Origin: Sphingomonas sp.
GTDB taxonomy: Bacteria > Pseudomonadota > Alphaproteobacteria > Sphingomonadales > Sphingomonadaceae
Reading direction: 5' to 3'
Assembly: GCF_017304635.1 (NCBI RefSeq)
Contig: NZ_JAFKMA010000002.1
Location: 124,001 to 188,000, forward strand
Length of the DNA stretch: 64,000 nucleotides
Both the position numbers and the translations under genes were made by a program. The notes below the pieces were generated by a model. That model was not told the origin of the DNA and did no database searches. It saw only the letters and a program-made list of their open reading frames with translations. This document shows positions 63,403-64,000 of the stretch, piece by piece; the first letter of the stretch is position 1; each line of letters starts with the position of its first letter.

Positions 63403-64000
63403 TTGCTCGATATTGTTACGCACCGCTTGCGGTTGCATGCCGATCCTTCGCGTGTCGTGGTCCGTCCGTTCCATATCGGCTGGGCGCCGGGGGGCGCCTC
63501 GTCCGGCCGCACCGAGCGGCTGGTCGGCGAAGTCCTTGAACTGAGCCCGCAGGAAACGCGCGAGGAGCTCGAGGTCGTGCTCAAGGACTTCGAGGCGCGC
63601 CACTGGCAGACGCGTCGCGTGTTCATGACGCGCTACGACGAGATCGAGCAGATGATGGCGCTCGACGGGCGCGACATCGGGGACGAGAAGCGCCAGTTGA
63701 TCGGCGCCTATTTCTGTCACGAATACAGCTACGCCGCCGCCGCGCTGATGAATCCCAGCGCGGTGCCGCATTACGACCAGTCGGGCATGCCCAAGGGGTC
63801 GATGCGGATCCTGATGTCGCTACGCGCGGTCGGCGAGGGGCACATCTCGTCGGTCGCGTTCCGCGAAGGCATCATCACCGCCAATAACGAGCTGAAGCTC
63901 GCGCCCGAGCCGCCATTCGCCACCGCCGCCGACATGCGCGGGCCGGACGAGGCCGAGGTGCCGGAGGGGCCGGTGACGGTCCACCGCCATCGCGACTCCA
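63403..64000 (+). CDS. Glycoside hydrolase family 130 enzyme, N-terminal part (truncated by window edge)
   Basis: The first 199 codons of an open frame that runs off the window. The segments RPFHIGWAPGG, IGAYFCHEYSYAAAALMNPS, VPHYDQSGMPKGSMRILMSL and RAVGEGHISSVAFREGII match the GH130 group of beta-mannoside phosphorylases and hydrolases. A stop codon at 63379 limits the start to TTG at 63403 (or a later GTG). GGCGGGG upstream serves as a ribosome site. Phosphorolysis of a mannoside linkage is the likely activity. It follows the GT4 gene closely, so both may build or recycle the same mannose-containing glycan. Confidence 0.82.
   Translation, partial: MLDIVTHRLRLHADPSRVVVRPFHIGWAPGGASSGRTERLVGEVLELSPQETREELEVVLKDFEARHWQTRRVFMTRYDEIEQMMALDGRDIGDEKRQLIGAYFCHEYSYAAAALMNPSAVPHYDQSGMPKGSMRILMSLRAVGEGHISSVAFREGIITANNELKLAPEPPFATAADMRGPDEAEVPEGPVTVHRHRDS

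Overview
The window is a 64-kb piece of a GC-rich chromosome, most likely from a Sphingomonas-like alphaproteobacterium. Evidence for this is the gene set: a class I lysyl-tRNA synthetase, the large NAD-dependent glutamate dehydrogenase, cobalt chelatase CobS/CobT, an HWE/HisKA_2-type histidine kinase, a TorF-type porin, a PrsK-PrsR-PrsT set, and short palindromic repeats between genes. Coding density is high and nearly all genes look intact. The two end genes (etfA and a GH130 enzyme) are cut by the window edges. There is no rRNA, phage, insertion sequence, plasmid module or CRISPR array.

Layout. 0-12 kb: etfA end, an exported unknown protein, nhaA, lysK, a DinG/XPD-type helicase, sixA, recO, a GT2-GtrA glycosyltransferase, and a convergent PMT-type glycosyltransferase. 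11.5-17.2 kb: an eight-gene minus-strand operon of small detoxification-type enzymes (glyoxalase-fold VOC proteins, two glutathione transferases, a duplicated DUF1428 protein, an SRPBCC protein, a reductase). It is divergent from an HxlR-type regulator whose start region carries two operator-like palindromes. 17.3-20.4 kb: cobS, cobT and a ribbon-helix-helix gene. 20.4-25.5 kb: an iron-uptake operon (TonB receptor, Sel1 protein, PiuC-like hydroxylase, PepSY membrane protein) behind two Fur-like sites. 25.5-32 kb: a 449-bp nested palindromic gap, the 1,537-residue glutamate dehydrogenase and a PAS-domain protein.

32-43 kb: tRNA-Thr(CGT) followed by a small lower-GC orphan gene, a TelA/XpaC-like pair, a CysQ-like phosphatase, pmbA, ubiA, a DUF2147 protein, rsmE, an NTF2-like protein, gshA, an ICMT-like membrane methyltransferase and tRNA-Gly(TCC). 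43-52.5 kb: a sugar-phosphate transferase followed by prsK-prsR-prsT (the regulatory and TPR parts of an XrtA/PEP-CTERM exopolysaccharide system, with no exosortase in view), an HWE-type kinase and a phosphoesterase. 52.5-56.7 kb: a dipeptidase, a GNAT acetyltransferase, an array of 66-bp repeats, a merC-zur pair and a porin. 56.8-61 kb: a metC-sulfurtransferase-photolyase operon and queF. 61-64 kb: a GT4 glycosyltransferase fused to an all-helical domain, followed by a GH130 enzyme.

The most unusual non-coding content is a set of short structured repeats. One family (two stem-loops separated by GTCGTCGG and ending in GCCGGCCGG) occurs five times, always in a gap between two converging transcription units. 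Two of these copies bracket a further set of nested inverted repeats at 25464-25912. A separate 66-bp tandem repeat at 54374-54568 has a single inverted relative at 30676-30704. Family assignments come from reading motifs in the translated sequence; no database search was run.
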